In this document: positions 23,034 through 31,479 of the stretch, one piece after another
Layout of the letters: each line of letters begins with the position of its first letter
Numbering within the stretch: position 1 is the first letter of the stretch
Assembly: GCA_021199635.1 (NCBI GenBank)
Contig: JAJQHS010000056.1
Coordinates: forward strand, 1-39,405
DNA: 39,405 nt
Origin: Bacillota bacterium
GTDB lineage: Bacteria > Bacillota > Clostridia > Oscillospirales > Oscillospiraceae
Direction of reading: 5' to 3'
The notes under the pieces: model-generated
Told to the model about the DNA's origin: nothing
Database searches by the model: none
What the model saw: the letters and a program-made list of their open reading frames with translations, nothing else
Translations under genes and position numbers: made by a program

Positions 23034-24263
23034 TCATCTGTGAAAATTCTCCCGGTACTGGCCTGGGGTCAGGCCGGTTTGCTTTTTGAACAGGCGGATG
23101 AAATAGGAGGTGTCCGGCACGCCACAGTCGGCGGCAATTTGCTGCACGCTGAGGTCGGTGGTTTCCAGCAGCCGGATGCCATGGCTGATACGCTCGCTGC
23201 GGATATAGTCGGTGATGGTGCAGCCGTATTCCCTGTGGAACAGCTCCGACAGGTAAGCAGCATTGACGTTTAGCTGCCGGGCAATGGTTTTCAGGCGCAG
23301 ATCCGCCGTCAGGTCGTACTGCACCAGGGTGATGACCTGGCCGATGTAGTAGGAATAGCTTTTCAGGGAATGGTTCTTCACCAGCTGGCAGAAGGAGAGC
23401 ATCATTTCCTCCTGGAGCTTCACGCTCCCGGCAATGGTGCGGACATTTTCAATCTCCTCAGCATAGCGGCTGGACAGGCGGTGGATATGCAGCGGATGGA
23501 CGCCGCCCTGCTCTGCGGCCTTTCGCAGAAGGGTTTTTAGAATGATCAAGTCGTTCTTCCGATCCCGCAGAGAGTCCCCCAAATCCCGCCGGGCGGCCTC
23601 CTTGAATTCCTTCGTTGCCGCCGCCAGCTTTTGCAGCTGCCCCTGGCTGACCGCCTCCATCAGGCGCTTTTCGCTGGCGTAATTCTGCTCCAGGGACTGC
23701 AGGTTCAGCTCCGGCTCGTGAATACTCCTGGCAATGGAGCGGGTATAGGTCAGCTTGTATCGGTCTGGTACTGTGTACTGCACATAGTCCATGCGGATGT
23801 CCTGCTCCGGCCCCCATGCGGCGGTGGCCAGGGTGTTGGCCATAATCAGCAGCCAGTTTTCATCCTCCAAAATTGGCAGGCCGTTATAGTACATCTCCCA
23901 CTGCATTTCTGTTTCCCGGCTGATGCCCAGGGTCTGCCCCTTTTCCTGGAGCCATTGGCGGGAGGGCATTTGCAAAAGGTAGGGGCCAATAAAGAGAAAG
24001 CCCCGCTTTTCCCGGCCCGGAAGCTGGAAGAAAATATATTTGCACCCAAATTCATCCAGAAAGCAGTAAATGTAGTTGCTCTGAGCCTGGAGCATATCGT
24101 TGACCAAAAGGGCTGCATATTCCTCCGCCCCGAATAAAATCTGCCGCAGCCCCAGGTCAATTTGGGCGGGGATATAGTGCAGTGGATCGTCCACAACGCA
24201 GCTGGAAATCTTCAGCGCCAGCAGCTGGCGGCGGAAAAAGGCCAGCTCAGTCTCGTATCCCAT
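23034..24263 (-). CDS. AraC-family transcriptional regulator of the glycan locus
   Basis: The 409-aa protein has an unassigned N-terminal sensor part (~1-290, no membrane segments) and a C-terminal AraC/XylS double helix-turn-helix. Helix pair 1 reads L-K-T-I-A-R-Q-L-N-V-N-A-A-Y-L-S-E-L-F. The second pair reads V-Q-Q-I-A-A-D-C-G-V-P-D-T-S-Y-F-I-R-L-F-K, followed by T-G-L-T-P-G-Q-Y-R. The chosen start ATG 24263 has AAAGGA nearby; ATG 24296 overlaps the -10 box and the 24605 start lies in the opposite gene. It is divergent from the GPH transporter gene, the classical layout for an activator of a polysaccharide utilisation operon sensing an imported oligosaccharide. Confidence 0.9.
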   Translation of the reverse strand: MGYETELAFFRRQLLALKISSCVVDDPLHYIPAQIDLGLRQILFGAEEYAALLVNDMLQAQSNYIYCFLDEFGCKYIFFQLPGREKRGFLFIGPYLLQMPSRQWLQEKGQTLGISRETEMQWEMYYNGLPILEDENWLLIMANTLATAAWGPEQDIRMDYVQYTVPDRYKLTYTRSIARSIHEPELNLQSLEQNYASEKRLMEAVSQGQLQKLAAATKEFKEAARRDLGDSLRDRKNDLIILKTLLRKAAEQGGVHPLHIHRLSSRYAEEIENVRTIAGSVKLQEEMMLSFCQLVKNHSLKSYSYYIGQVITLVQYDLTADLRLKTIARQLNVNAAYLSELFHREYGCTITDYIRSERISHGIRLLETTDLSVQQIAADCGVPDTSYFIRLFKKQTGLTPGQYRENFHR

Positions 24264-24294
24264 AGTCTTGGTTCCTTTCACAGTTTTTGAAGCC

Positions 24295-24323
24295 ATTATA
24301 AGAAATATTTTCTCTGATTTCAA
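24295..24323 (-). promoter_or_regulatory. Promoter of the AraC gene
   Basis: Minus strand: TTGAAA (24323-24318), 17 bp, TATAAT (24300-24295), 31 bp upstream of the chosen ATG. No equally good promoter is seen for the divergent transporter operon, as expected if it needs activation. Two direct TCTGATTT copies (24313 and 24342) lie between the genes. Confidence 0.75.
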
Positions 24324-24429
24324 CACCGAAACCGAAAATTTTCTGATTTTTTCCGATAAATCTCCTATCTGTTTGCCTGGATTTTCTGTAGAATATATGC
24401 GTAGACCTACATAGAAACGAGGAATGGCA

Positions 24430-26121
24430 ATGAAAAAGCAAACCACTTTGTTAAGCCGGGGCCTGTTTGCCCAGCCCTTTATGGACTCCCGGGTAAAAAC
24501 CCAGACGGTTTCCAAATGGGAGAAGCTGTGGGGACACACCCTTGGCCCCCTGGGGATGATTTTCGTGGTGAACACCATAGCGGCGCTGGTGGAGAAATTC
24601 TTCACCCAGCAGACCGGCGTGCTCTATGGCGAAAGCAACATTGAAATGGTCAAGCTCATGGGCAGCTATTATGAGGTGGTCATGACCGCCGCCAAGCTGC
24701 TCAGCACCGCCTTCGGCATTTTTACCAGCTACCTGGTGCAGAAAACCCAGTGCCGCCAGGGCCGTATGCGCCCCTGGCACCTGATTTTCGGCTTTGTGTC
24801 CATTGCGGTGGGCTGCCTGATTTTCCTGTTCCCCGGCAATGACCTGGACGGCAATTACTGGTACTATTTCTTCTTCCTGCTGATTTGCTACCATACCGTC
24901 GGTTCCCAATTCTTCTATACCTTCCGGGACAATATCTGCTCCCTGACCACCCGGGACCCCGGCGAGAAGGCCCAGGTGCAGTTCATCCGCAAAATGTCCT
25001 GGACGCTGATTTCCGGCATTGTGATTGGCATGGTGGTCAACATGGTGCTGCTGCCCATGTGGCTGGAGAAGGATATTAACGGCTATCCCATCCTGATGCT
25101 GATCCTCTGCGCCATTGCCGTGCCTCTGCTGCTTCTGGAATACTTTTACACCCGTGAGCGGGTCACCGAGGATGTGGCCCAGACCGCCGGCGACCGCCTG
25201 GGGGAGAAAATCCCTCTGCGGGATCAGGTCAAAGCGCTGCTGACCAATAAATACTATGTGATTTTGACGGTTCTGACCTGCTGCACCGGCATTGTGGACA
25301 GTTTCAAGGGCGGCAATGTCCAGTATTTCTATATCAAATTCCTGCTGGGCGGCGCAGAAAATACCATGATGTACACCATTTACCAGGTGGTCACGGGAAT
25401 CCCCCTGGGCGTCGGGGCCATTATCGCCTATCCCATCGCCAAGAAGATAGGGATTCGGAACTTCACCTTTGCAGGCTATGCCCTGGTGCTTTTGGGCAGC
25501 ATTGTCGGATTGCTGTTCCCGGACAATCTGATTCTTGCCATTGCGGCGGGATTCATCCGCCAGATGGGCTTCATCCCCAATTCCTATGTATTTTTCATTC
25601 TGGTGTGCTACGCCTTTGACTCCGTGGAGTTCAAAAGCGGCCTGCGCCTGGAGGGGATGCTGGGTGTGGCGGCCGTTGGCGTAATCACCGCCATCATTAC
25701 GGCCCCCTTTGCCGGCGGCTATGAATCCGGCATTTTGCAGCTGGGCTTTGTGGATGCGGATGGCCTGCTCCCCAGCCAGGAGGTTCAGAGCTTTATGGTG
25801 TTTGCATTCTACGGCTTTGATTTGATCAGCGCCGCCATTTATCTGACCCTGCTGCCCTTCGTGGATGTGGAGAAGAAGATGCCGGAAATCAATTCCGAGC
25901 TGCTGCGCCGCCAGAAGGAGGCAGTCCTGTCCCGTGGGGAGGAGTGGATCGAGCCCCAGGAGCGGGAGCGCATGGAAAAGGAGCGCCTGGATGCGGAGCA
26001 TGAGGCCCACCGCATCGCAGATTTGCAGGCAAAATGCGCCCGGAAGGGTCTGGATTTCGACACGGAAAATGAAAAATACCTGCAAAAGCAGGCGGAAAAG
26101 GCTGCGAAAAGGAGAAAATGA
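24430..26121 (+). CDS. GPH-family (MFS_2) glycoside/oligosaccharide:cation symporter
   Basis: The 563-aa transporter has about twelve membrane helices and belongs to the glycoside-pentoside-hexuronide family. Supporting features are the opening helix region L-G-P-L-G-M-I-F, the inter-helix R-M-R-P-W-H near residue 111, and R-D-N-I-C-S-L-T-T-R-D-P-G-E near 165. It would import oligosaccharides with Na+ or H+. The last ~90 residues are highly charged (Glu/Arg/Lys-rich, likely coiled coil) and exceed the usual GPH length. ATG 24430 has GAGG seven bases upstream; ATG 24424 lies too close to it. The stop overlaps the next ATG. It is the first gene of the AraC-linked glycan operon. Confidence 0.9.
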   Translation: MKKQTTLLSRGLFAQPFMDSRVKTQTVSKWEKLWGHTLGPLGMIFVVNTIAALVEKFFTQQTGVLYGESNIEMVKLMGSYYEVVMTAAKLLSTAFGIFTSYLVQKTQCRQGRMRPWHLIFGFVSIAVGCLIFLFPGNDLDGNYWYYFFFLLICYHTVGSQFFYTFRDNICSLTTRDPGEKAQVQFIRKMSWTLISGIVIGMVVNMVLLPMWLEKDINGYPILMLILCAIAVPLLLLEYFYTRERVTEDVAQTAGDRLGEKIPLRDQVKALLTNKYYVILTVLTCCTGIVDSFKGGNVQYFYIKFLLGGAENTMMYTIYQVVTGIPLGVGAIIAYPIAKKIGIRNFTFAGYALVLLGSIVGLLFPDNLILAIAAGFIRQMGFIPNSYVFFILVCYAFDSVEFKSGLRLEGMLGVAAVGVITAIITAPFAGGYESGILQLGFVDADGLLPSQEVQSFMVFAFYGFDLISAAIYLTLLPFVDVEKKMPEINSELLRRQKEAVLSRGEEWIEPQERERMEKERLDAEHEAHRIADLQAKCARKGLDFDTENEKYLQKQAEKAAKRRK

Positions 26122-28520
26122 GCATGAAACAGAGAGTTGCGATTCATAAGGCAGTCCCCGCCAGGGGCGCTCTGGATTTTTCCCACCTGCTGGATGCCCC
26201 CGCAGGCTGCCACGGCTACGTCACGGTAAGGGACGGGAGGCTGTATTTTGAGGACGGCGTTCGGGCGAGATTCCTTGGCTTTAATCTGCCTGCCCGCTCC
26301 AACACCCCCGACCATGTCACCGCAGAAAAGATGGCCGCACGCTTTGCCAGCATGGGGGTCAACGTAATTCGGCTACATGCCTTTGACGCTCCCATCGGCG
26401 ACGAGCCCGGCAGCTGGTCCAGCTGCCGGGAGGCACCTCTCATTGACTATGAAAGCGGCTCCTCCCGGAATCTGCATCCGGTGGGGCTGGACCGCTTCGA
26501 CTATTTCTGGGCCAAGCTGAAGGAGCGGGGCATTTATCTGCACGTCGATTTGATCGTGGCGAGGGCCTTCCAGCCAGGGGACGGCCTGGACTACCCCGGC
26601 GCACCCGGCTCCTGCCTGAAATGCTACACTATGGTCAATGACCGCATGGTGCAGCTGCAAAAGGAGTTTGCCCAGAAGCTGCTTTGCCATGTAAATCCCT
26701 ACACCGGCACCCGGCTCCTGGACGACCCGGCGGTTATGACGGTGCAGATCAACAACGAGGATTCGGTGATGAAGGGTACGGCGGAAATCAAGGATTTGCC
26801 CCATATCCAGCCCTATCGCCAGGAACTGCAGGCCAAATTTGGCGCATTTCTGCTGGAAAAATACGGCAGCCGGGAGGCCCTGAAAGCGGCCTGGACGGTG
26901 GACGGTATCTGCGCCCTGGGGGAGGAGGAAGACCCCACCGCCGGAACCGTGCGGATCGTGGAGGGGGCCCATGTGCAGCCGGTCAACGACCCCAATGGCG
27001 ACTGGGCCGGGGAGGTTAGCCCCGCCCGGTATGCCGACTATATGGCGTTCTGCATTCAGGCCAACCGAAAATTCTACCGGGACATGAAAGCGTTCCTGCG
27101 CTCCCTGGGCGTCCGGGCCCCAATTTCCACCAGTAATCTCCTGGGCGGTGCCGCCGATGTCTACAGCCATATGGATGCCGACGTTATGGAAAACAACAGC
27201 TATTTTAACCACCCCCTGCTGCCGGTAAAGGACAATACCTACATTGTGGGCGGATTGCAGGAGTATGTCTCCACCAATCCCGTCAATATGCAGATTGGCT
27301 ACGGCGCAGCCCGCACCACCCTGCTCTCCCTGGGAGCCACGGCGGTGGTGGCGGGAAAGCCCTTCCTGCTCAGCGAATGGAACGAATACGGCGCATACCC
27401 CTTCCATTCCACCTCCTTCGCCCAGACGGTGGCCTACGCCTGCCTGAACGATTGGGACGGCCTGATCCTCTATGCCCACCACACCTCGGAAAGCTGGGAC
27501 GACCAGCCGGCGGATGAGATTCTGAACATCTTCGATGCCTACAATGACCCCTCCCTGATTTTCCAGTGGGGCTTCATGGCGGAGATGTTCCTAAGGGGCC
27601 TGGTGGCCCCGGCCAAGGCCAGCGCACAGATCGTCTACACCCAAAGCGATTTGCAGACCCTGCCCAATTTCCACATGATGCCAAACTGCATCCTGCCCTA
27701 TCTCATGAAAACCTCCAGCGTATTCCTGGAAAGGGGGGAGGCTTATGAGGGGGCAGCGGACGTAGCGGTGAATGCGGGCTTCTTTGACTGCGGCGATTTG
27801 CACAAAGCGAAGCACGCCGTATACTATGCCTGGTCGCCCTATACCGATGCTTTCCGCCGGGAAACCGACGAAAATCGGCTGAAAAACGCCAAAGGCAAGG
27901 AAAACTCTCTGGTATTTGAGAGCATTGCTGCCGCCGCTGGCTCCGGTGATTACAGCGACTTTGCCTCTCAGCTGACCCAGGCTATGCAGGGCTGGGGCAT
28001 TCTCCCGGAGGGAACCGGCTTCGTGGACGGGAAGCTGATTGCCGAAACCGGGGAGCTGGTTTTCGATGCGGCCCATGCCCGCTTCACCATTCACGCTCCC
28101 TGCTGCAGTTATTTCAGCGGCAGCCCAGAAGCGACCACGCCCCTGTGCGACGGGATCACCGCCACTATTTGCAATGAACGCCTTTCCCTGGCCCTGCTTT
28201 CCAGGGATGGTCAGCCCCTGGGTCAGGCGAAGAAACTGCTGCTTTGCGCCGTGGGAGAAAGCGGCATGGACGAAACCACCCAATTCCCGGTGGAATTTTG
28301 GCCCGGCGTACCCTTCACCGGCTCTGCCTTCCGGGGCAAGCTCTATGTGGATATCTGGGAAGGCAGCCTGGAGGTGCAGGCGGAAAGCGCCACCCTGGAG
28401 GCCCTGGACCCCGTCGGCAGCTCCCTGGGCTTCATCGGCCCGCAAAAAACAGACAGGGGCATCCGCTTCCAAATGGACGGCAAAATCCCTGCCGCTGCCT
28501 ATTTGCTGACCTTGGAATGA
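26118..28520 (+). CDS. Clan-A-like glycoside hydrolase of unassigned family, cytoplasmic
   Basis: The 800-aa protein has no signal peptide. Its N-terminal TIM-barrel half resembles GH5/clan A enzymes: R-F-L-G-F-N-L after a short beta segment, V-N-V-I-R-L-H-A-F-D near 80-89, acid/base candidate Glu214 in Q-I-N-N-E-D, and nucleophile candidate Glu420 in L-S-E-W-N-E-Y. The C-terminal ~300 residues look like beta-sandwich domains. I cannot assign a CAZy family. Neighbours (GH94, GH9, GH3) suggest a beta-glucoside-type or mannan-type oligosaccharide. ATG 26118 overlaps the transporter stop (ATGA); ATG 26124 has better spacing to the AAAGGAG and may be the true start. Confidence 0.82.
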   Translation: MSMKQRVAIHKAVPARGALDFSHLLDAPAGCHGYVTVRDGRLYFEDGVRARFLGFNLPARSNTPDHVTAEKMAARFASMGVNVIRLHAFDAPIGDEPGSWSSCREAPLIDYESGSSRNLHPVGLDRFDYFWAKLKERGIYLHVDLIVARAFQPGDGLDYPGAPGSCLKCYTMVNDRMVQLQKEFAQKLLCHVNPYTGTRLLDDPAVMTVQINNEDSVMKGTAEIKDLPHIQPYRQELQAKFGAFLLEKYGSREALKAAWTVDGICALGEEEDPTAGTVRIVEGAHVQPVNDPNGDWAGEVSPARYADYMAFCIQANRKFYRDMKAFLRSLGVRAPISTSNLLGGAADVYSHMDADVMENNSYFNHPLLPVKDNTYIVGGLQEYVSTNPVNMQIGYGAARTTLLSLGATAVVAGKPFLLSEWNEYGAYPFHSTSFAQTVAYACLNDWDGLILYAHHTSESWDDQPADEILNIFDAYNDPSLIFQWGFMAEMFLRGLVAPAKASAQIVYTQSDLQTLPNFHMMPNCILPYLMKTSSVFLERGEAYEGAADVAVNAGFFDCGDLHKAKHAVYYAWSPYTDAFRRETDENRLKNAKGKENSLVFESIAAAAGSGDYSDFASQLTQAMQGWGILPEGTGFVDGKLIAETGELVFDAAHARFTIHAPCCSYFSGSPEATTPLCDGITATICNERLSLALLSRDGQPLGQAKKLLLCAVGESGMDETTQFPVEFWPGVPFTGSAFRGKLYVDIWEGSLEVQAESATLEALDPVGSSLGFIGPQKTDRGIRFQMDGKIPAAAYLLTLE

Positions 28521-29173
28521 TGCACAGCGTTTTCATCCTGGGGGACAGCTACTCTACCTTTGCTGGCTGCATCCCCCAGGGATACCCAAGCTATTATAGC
28601 CCCGCAGATTTGGCGGGAACCGGCGTGATTTCCCCGGCGCAAACCTGGTGGCAGCCCATTTTGGCCCGCCATCGCTGCCGTTTGGTATGCAATTGCAGCT
28701 ATTCCGGCTCCACCATTTGCAATACCGGGTATGCCGGGCAGGATTACTCTGACATTTCCTTTGTCGGGCGGCTGACGCAATGGGTGAGCCGGGGCGGATT
28801 CACAGAAAATACCGTCGATACGGTTTTTATATTCGGAGGAACCAACGATACCTGGGCCGGTTCTCCAATCGGCGAAGCTGCGCCGGAGGAAATGCCAAAC
28901 CTGTATGCCGTTTTCCCGGCCTGCAATGCTTTGCTGCATATGCTGCGGGAGAATCTGCCAAAAGCACAGATGTTCTGGATTCTGGAGCCTGCGGTATCCG
29001 GCCAGGTGGCGGAGGCCGTTCTGGACGCCTGTGGGAAGTACGGCGTCCAGGCCATCCGGCTGAAATCTGTGGAAAAAATAAACGGCCATCCTACGGCCAA
29101 GGGCATGGCTTCGATTTCAGACCAAGTCGAAGCCTGCTTGGAGAAAAACACCCCGAAGGAGGGGGAAATCTAG
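28517..29173 (+). CDS. SGNH/GDSL-family hydrolase
   Basis: The 218-aa protein has block I G-D-S-Y-S (Ser11), block III G-G-T-N-D near 103-107 and the catalytic His191 in N-G-H-P-T. In block V the usual D-x-x-H Asp is not present, so the Ser-His pair may work with a backbone or other acidic contact. It has no signal peptide. SGNH enzymes beside glycosidases are commonly carbohydrate acetylesterases, so deacetylation of imported oligosaccharides is a reasonable inference. It starts within the stop of the preceding gene (ATGATG at 28517/28520) and is followed after 5 bp by the GH94 gene. Confidence 0.85.
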   Translation: MMHSVFILGDSYSTFAGCIPQGYPSYYSPADLAGTGVISPAQTWWQPILARHRCRLVCNCSYSGSTICNTGYAGQDYSDISFVGRLTQWVSRGGFTENTVDTVFIFGGTNDTWAGSPIGEAAPEEMPNLYAVFPACNALLHMLRENLPKAQMFWILEPAVSGQVAEAVLDACGKYGVQAIRLKSVEKINGHPTAKGMASISDQVEACLEKNTPKEGEI

Positions 29174-29178
29174 AAAAT

Positions 29179-31479
29179 ATGGAGAAGAAGCCCTATTCTT
29201 TTGCGCCTGGCGGGGAGGCCTGCGTCATCGCCACGCCCCAGCCGCCCCGACATTGGTACAATTACCTGTGGAACGAGGACCGCTACTGCGCCGCCATTTC
29301 CCAGATGGGCCACGGCCGCAGCTATTACTTGAATGAAACCGCCCAGATGTGCGCTGTGAATCGGGACGAAGCACGGTATGTCTACGTCCGGGATGAGGAC
29401 AGCGGAGCGGTCTGGAACATCGGCCTGGGGCCGGTGAACACCCCGGTGGAGGGCTACGCCTGCACCCACGCCATCGGCTATTCCCGAATCGAGAGCCGCT
29501 ATGACGGAATCAGCTGCTCCTGGCGGCTGTTCGTGCCGGAGCGGGGATATCACGAGATATGGACCCTTTGCCTTGAAAATCAGAGCGAAAGGGAGAGAAA
29601 TCTCAGCATTTTTTCCGCTGTTAGCTTCTTTTTGGAGGGATTTTCTTATCCCAGGTACTATGAAATGTACCGCTGCGCCCAGACTGTCTTTGACAAGGAG
29701 CTGAACGGCGTATTCTGCCGCACTGCCCATCCCTTTGCCCCTCACGCCAGGTACAATGGCTACCTGGCCTCCACCGAGCCGGTGTTTGCTTATGACGGCG
29801 ACCTGTACCCTTTCTGCGGAGCAAACAGCACCATTACCCAGCCGGATGCCTCCGCAGCGGCCCTGTTCCAGCGGCCGCAGGTGGTGATGTCCGGGAAGGA
29901 CTGTACCAATTCCCAGGCATCGCTCTTTATCCTGGGCGGGGTTTTGCAGCACAAAATCCAATTGCAGCCCGGAGAGAGCAGGCATTTTCATGTCTTGTTC
30001 GGCGTGGCCGAATCCATAGAGGAGGCCCGCTCTGCGGTGAGGGCCTGCACAGCGCCAAACCATGTGGAGGCGGAGTTTGCCAAAGCCCAGCGGCGCTATG
30101 CCGAAAAATATGCGTCCCTCCAGGTGCATACCCCGGATGCACGCATCAATCACCTGATGAACAGCTGGGTCAAAAAGCAGGTGGACTTCTGCGTTGTGGG
30201 GAAAAAGGGTGTGCGGGACAATCTGCAAATTGCAGCGGCGCTGCTGGATTACCGCCAGGAAACCGCCCGGGAGGAGATTTTGGAGTGCCTGCGCCACCAG
30301 TTCCGGGATGGACACGCTTTGCTGACATGGTATCCTTACGACGATACCCGCTATTCCGACCAGCCCTTCTGGATGATCTGGGCAGTGTGCCGCCTGATTA
30401 AAGAAACCGGGGATTTCTCCATTTTGCAGGAAAGCATTTCCTGGCAGGATGGGGACGAGGCAACCGTACTGGAGCATTTGCAGGTGGCAGTCAGCCGTCT
30501 GATCCTGGATAAGGGCAGAAACGGCCTGGTGCGGATTTATTTTGCCGACTGGAACGACGCCCTGAACATCACCACGGATGCAGACGCGGAATCCGTCATG
30601 CTGTCCCACCAATTCTGCCTGGCGCTGGAAGCGTTTGCCCAGGTTATGGAGCGGGTGGATACAGAGTATGCCCGATTCTTAAGCCGGGAGTATGAAATCC
30701 TGAAAGATGCCATCAACGAAAAAGCCTGGGACGGGAAATGGTACCTCCGGGCCTTGAGCCGTGAGGAGAATATCGGCGGTAAGGACAGCTGGGGCAGTAA
30801 AATCTACCTCAATGCCCAGGTCTGGGCGGTGCTGTCCGGCGTGGCGAAGGGGGAGCGGCTGCAAGCGGTCCTGGAGGCGGTGGATGGCATGGAGCAGGAC
30901 TTTGGGTTCCCTCTGAATCTGCCGCCGTACTCTGCCTTTTCGCCCCATGTGGGCCGGATGTCCGGGATGCTGCCGGGGCTGTTTGAAAACGGCGGTGTGT
31001 ACTGCCACGCCACAGCCTTCAAAATTCTTATGGACTGCAAAACCGGCCGGGCCACCAAAGCGCTGCAGACCCTGCTGAAAATCGCCCCGGACAGCCCTCA
31101 GAATCCCTCCATGCGCTCCGGTGCAGAGCCGTATGTGTTTACCAACTGCTACGCCACGAACCCGGATTATTACGGGAAATCCTACCAATCCTGGACCACC
31201 GGCACCTCCGCCTGGTGCCTGATGGGACTGTACGAGGGGATTTTGGGTGTGCAGGCAGATTTTGACGGCCTGCGGCTTGCACCCTGCTTTCCTGCCGCCT
31301 GGGCGGAGGCCCAGGTGACCCGCCGATTTCGGGGAGCCGACTATCAAATCACCATCCGCAACCCGGCCCATAAGGAGGCGGCCACGCCACGGATTTGGGT
31401 GGATGGGTGCTCCATTGCAGGGAATCTGCTGCCGGATTTCCGGGATGGACGGCAGCACCGGGTGGAGGCGATTCTGTGA
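29179..31479 (+). CDS. GH94-family glycoside phosphorylase
   Basis: The 766-aa protein resembles cellobiose/cellodextrin/laminaribiose-type phosphorylases. It has an N-terminal beta-sandwich (~1-270), a linker and an (alpha/alpha)6 barrel. The barrel carries A-D-W-N-D-A-L around 456-462, the GH94 signature with the catalytic Asp (Asp457 or Asp460). Typical blocks G-V-R-D-N-L-Q, Y-D-D-T-R-Y-S-D, G-G-V-Y-C-H-A-T-A-F and S-W-T-T-G-T-S-A-W are present. It would split a beta-linked disaccharide or oligosaccharide with phosphate to give a sugar-1-phosphate, saving ATP. It is a little shorter than the ~800 aa typical of cellobiose phosphorylase. A long upstream in-frame extension through the SGNH gene is rejected. 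Its stop overlaps the GTG of the next gene. Confidence 0.92.
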   Translation: MEKKPYSFAPGGEACVIATPQPPRHWYNYLWNEDRYCAAISQMGHGRSYYLNETAQMCAVNRDEARYVYVRDEDSGAVWNIGLGPVNTPVEGYACTHAIGYSRIESRYDGISCSWRLFVPERGYHEIWTLCLENQSERERNLSIFSAVSFFLEGFSYPRYYEMYRCAQTVFDKELNGVFCRTAHPFAPHARYNGYLASTEPVFAYDGDLYPFCGANSTITQPDASAAALFQRPQVVMSGKDCTNSQASLFILGGVLQHKIQLQPGESRHFHVLFGVAESIEEARSAVRACTAPNHVEAEFAKAQRRYAEKYASLQVHTPDARINHLMNSWVKKQVDFCVVGKKGVRDNLQIAAALLDYRQETAREEILECLRHQFRDGHALLTWYPYDDTRYSDQPFWMIWAVCRLIKETGDFSILQESISWQDGDEATVLEHLQVAVSRLILDKGRNGLVRIYFADWNDALNITTDADAESVMLSHQFCLALEAFAQVMERVDTEYARFLSREYEILKDAINEKAWDGKWYLRALSREENIGGKDSWGSKIYLNAQVWAVLSGVAKGERLQAVLEAVDGMEQDFGFPLNLPPYSAFSPHVGRMSGMLPGLFENGGVYCHATAFKILMDCKTGRATKALQTLLKIAPDSPQNPSMRSGAEPYVFTNCYATNPDYYGKSYQSWTTGTSAWCLMGLYEGILGVQADFDGLRLAPCFPAAWAEAQVTRRFRGADYQITIRNPAHKEAATPRIWVDGCSIAGNLLPDFRDGRQHRVEAIL

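Noticed and set aside
24373-24400. Sigma-A promoter for the GPH operon around TTGCCT and TATATG
   Set aside because: Spacing (15 bp) and box quality are poor; an AraC-activated promoter may exist there but cannot be supported from sequence alone.
24451-28472. Minus-strand open frames of several hundred codons opposite the transporter and glycosidase genes
   Set aside because: Translations are compositionally odd and match no family; catalytic motifs are on the + strand.
28780-29178. 133-codon N-terminal extension of the GH94 protein
   Set aside because: It reads the SGNH gene in another frame; GH94 homology starts at about 29179.
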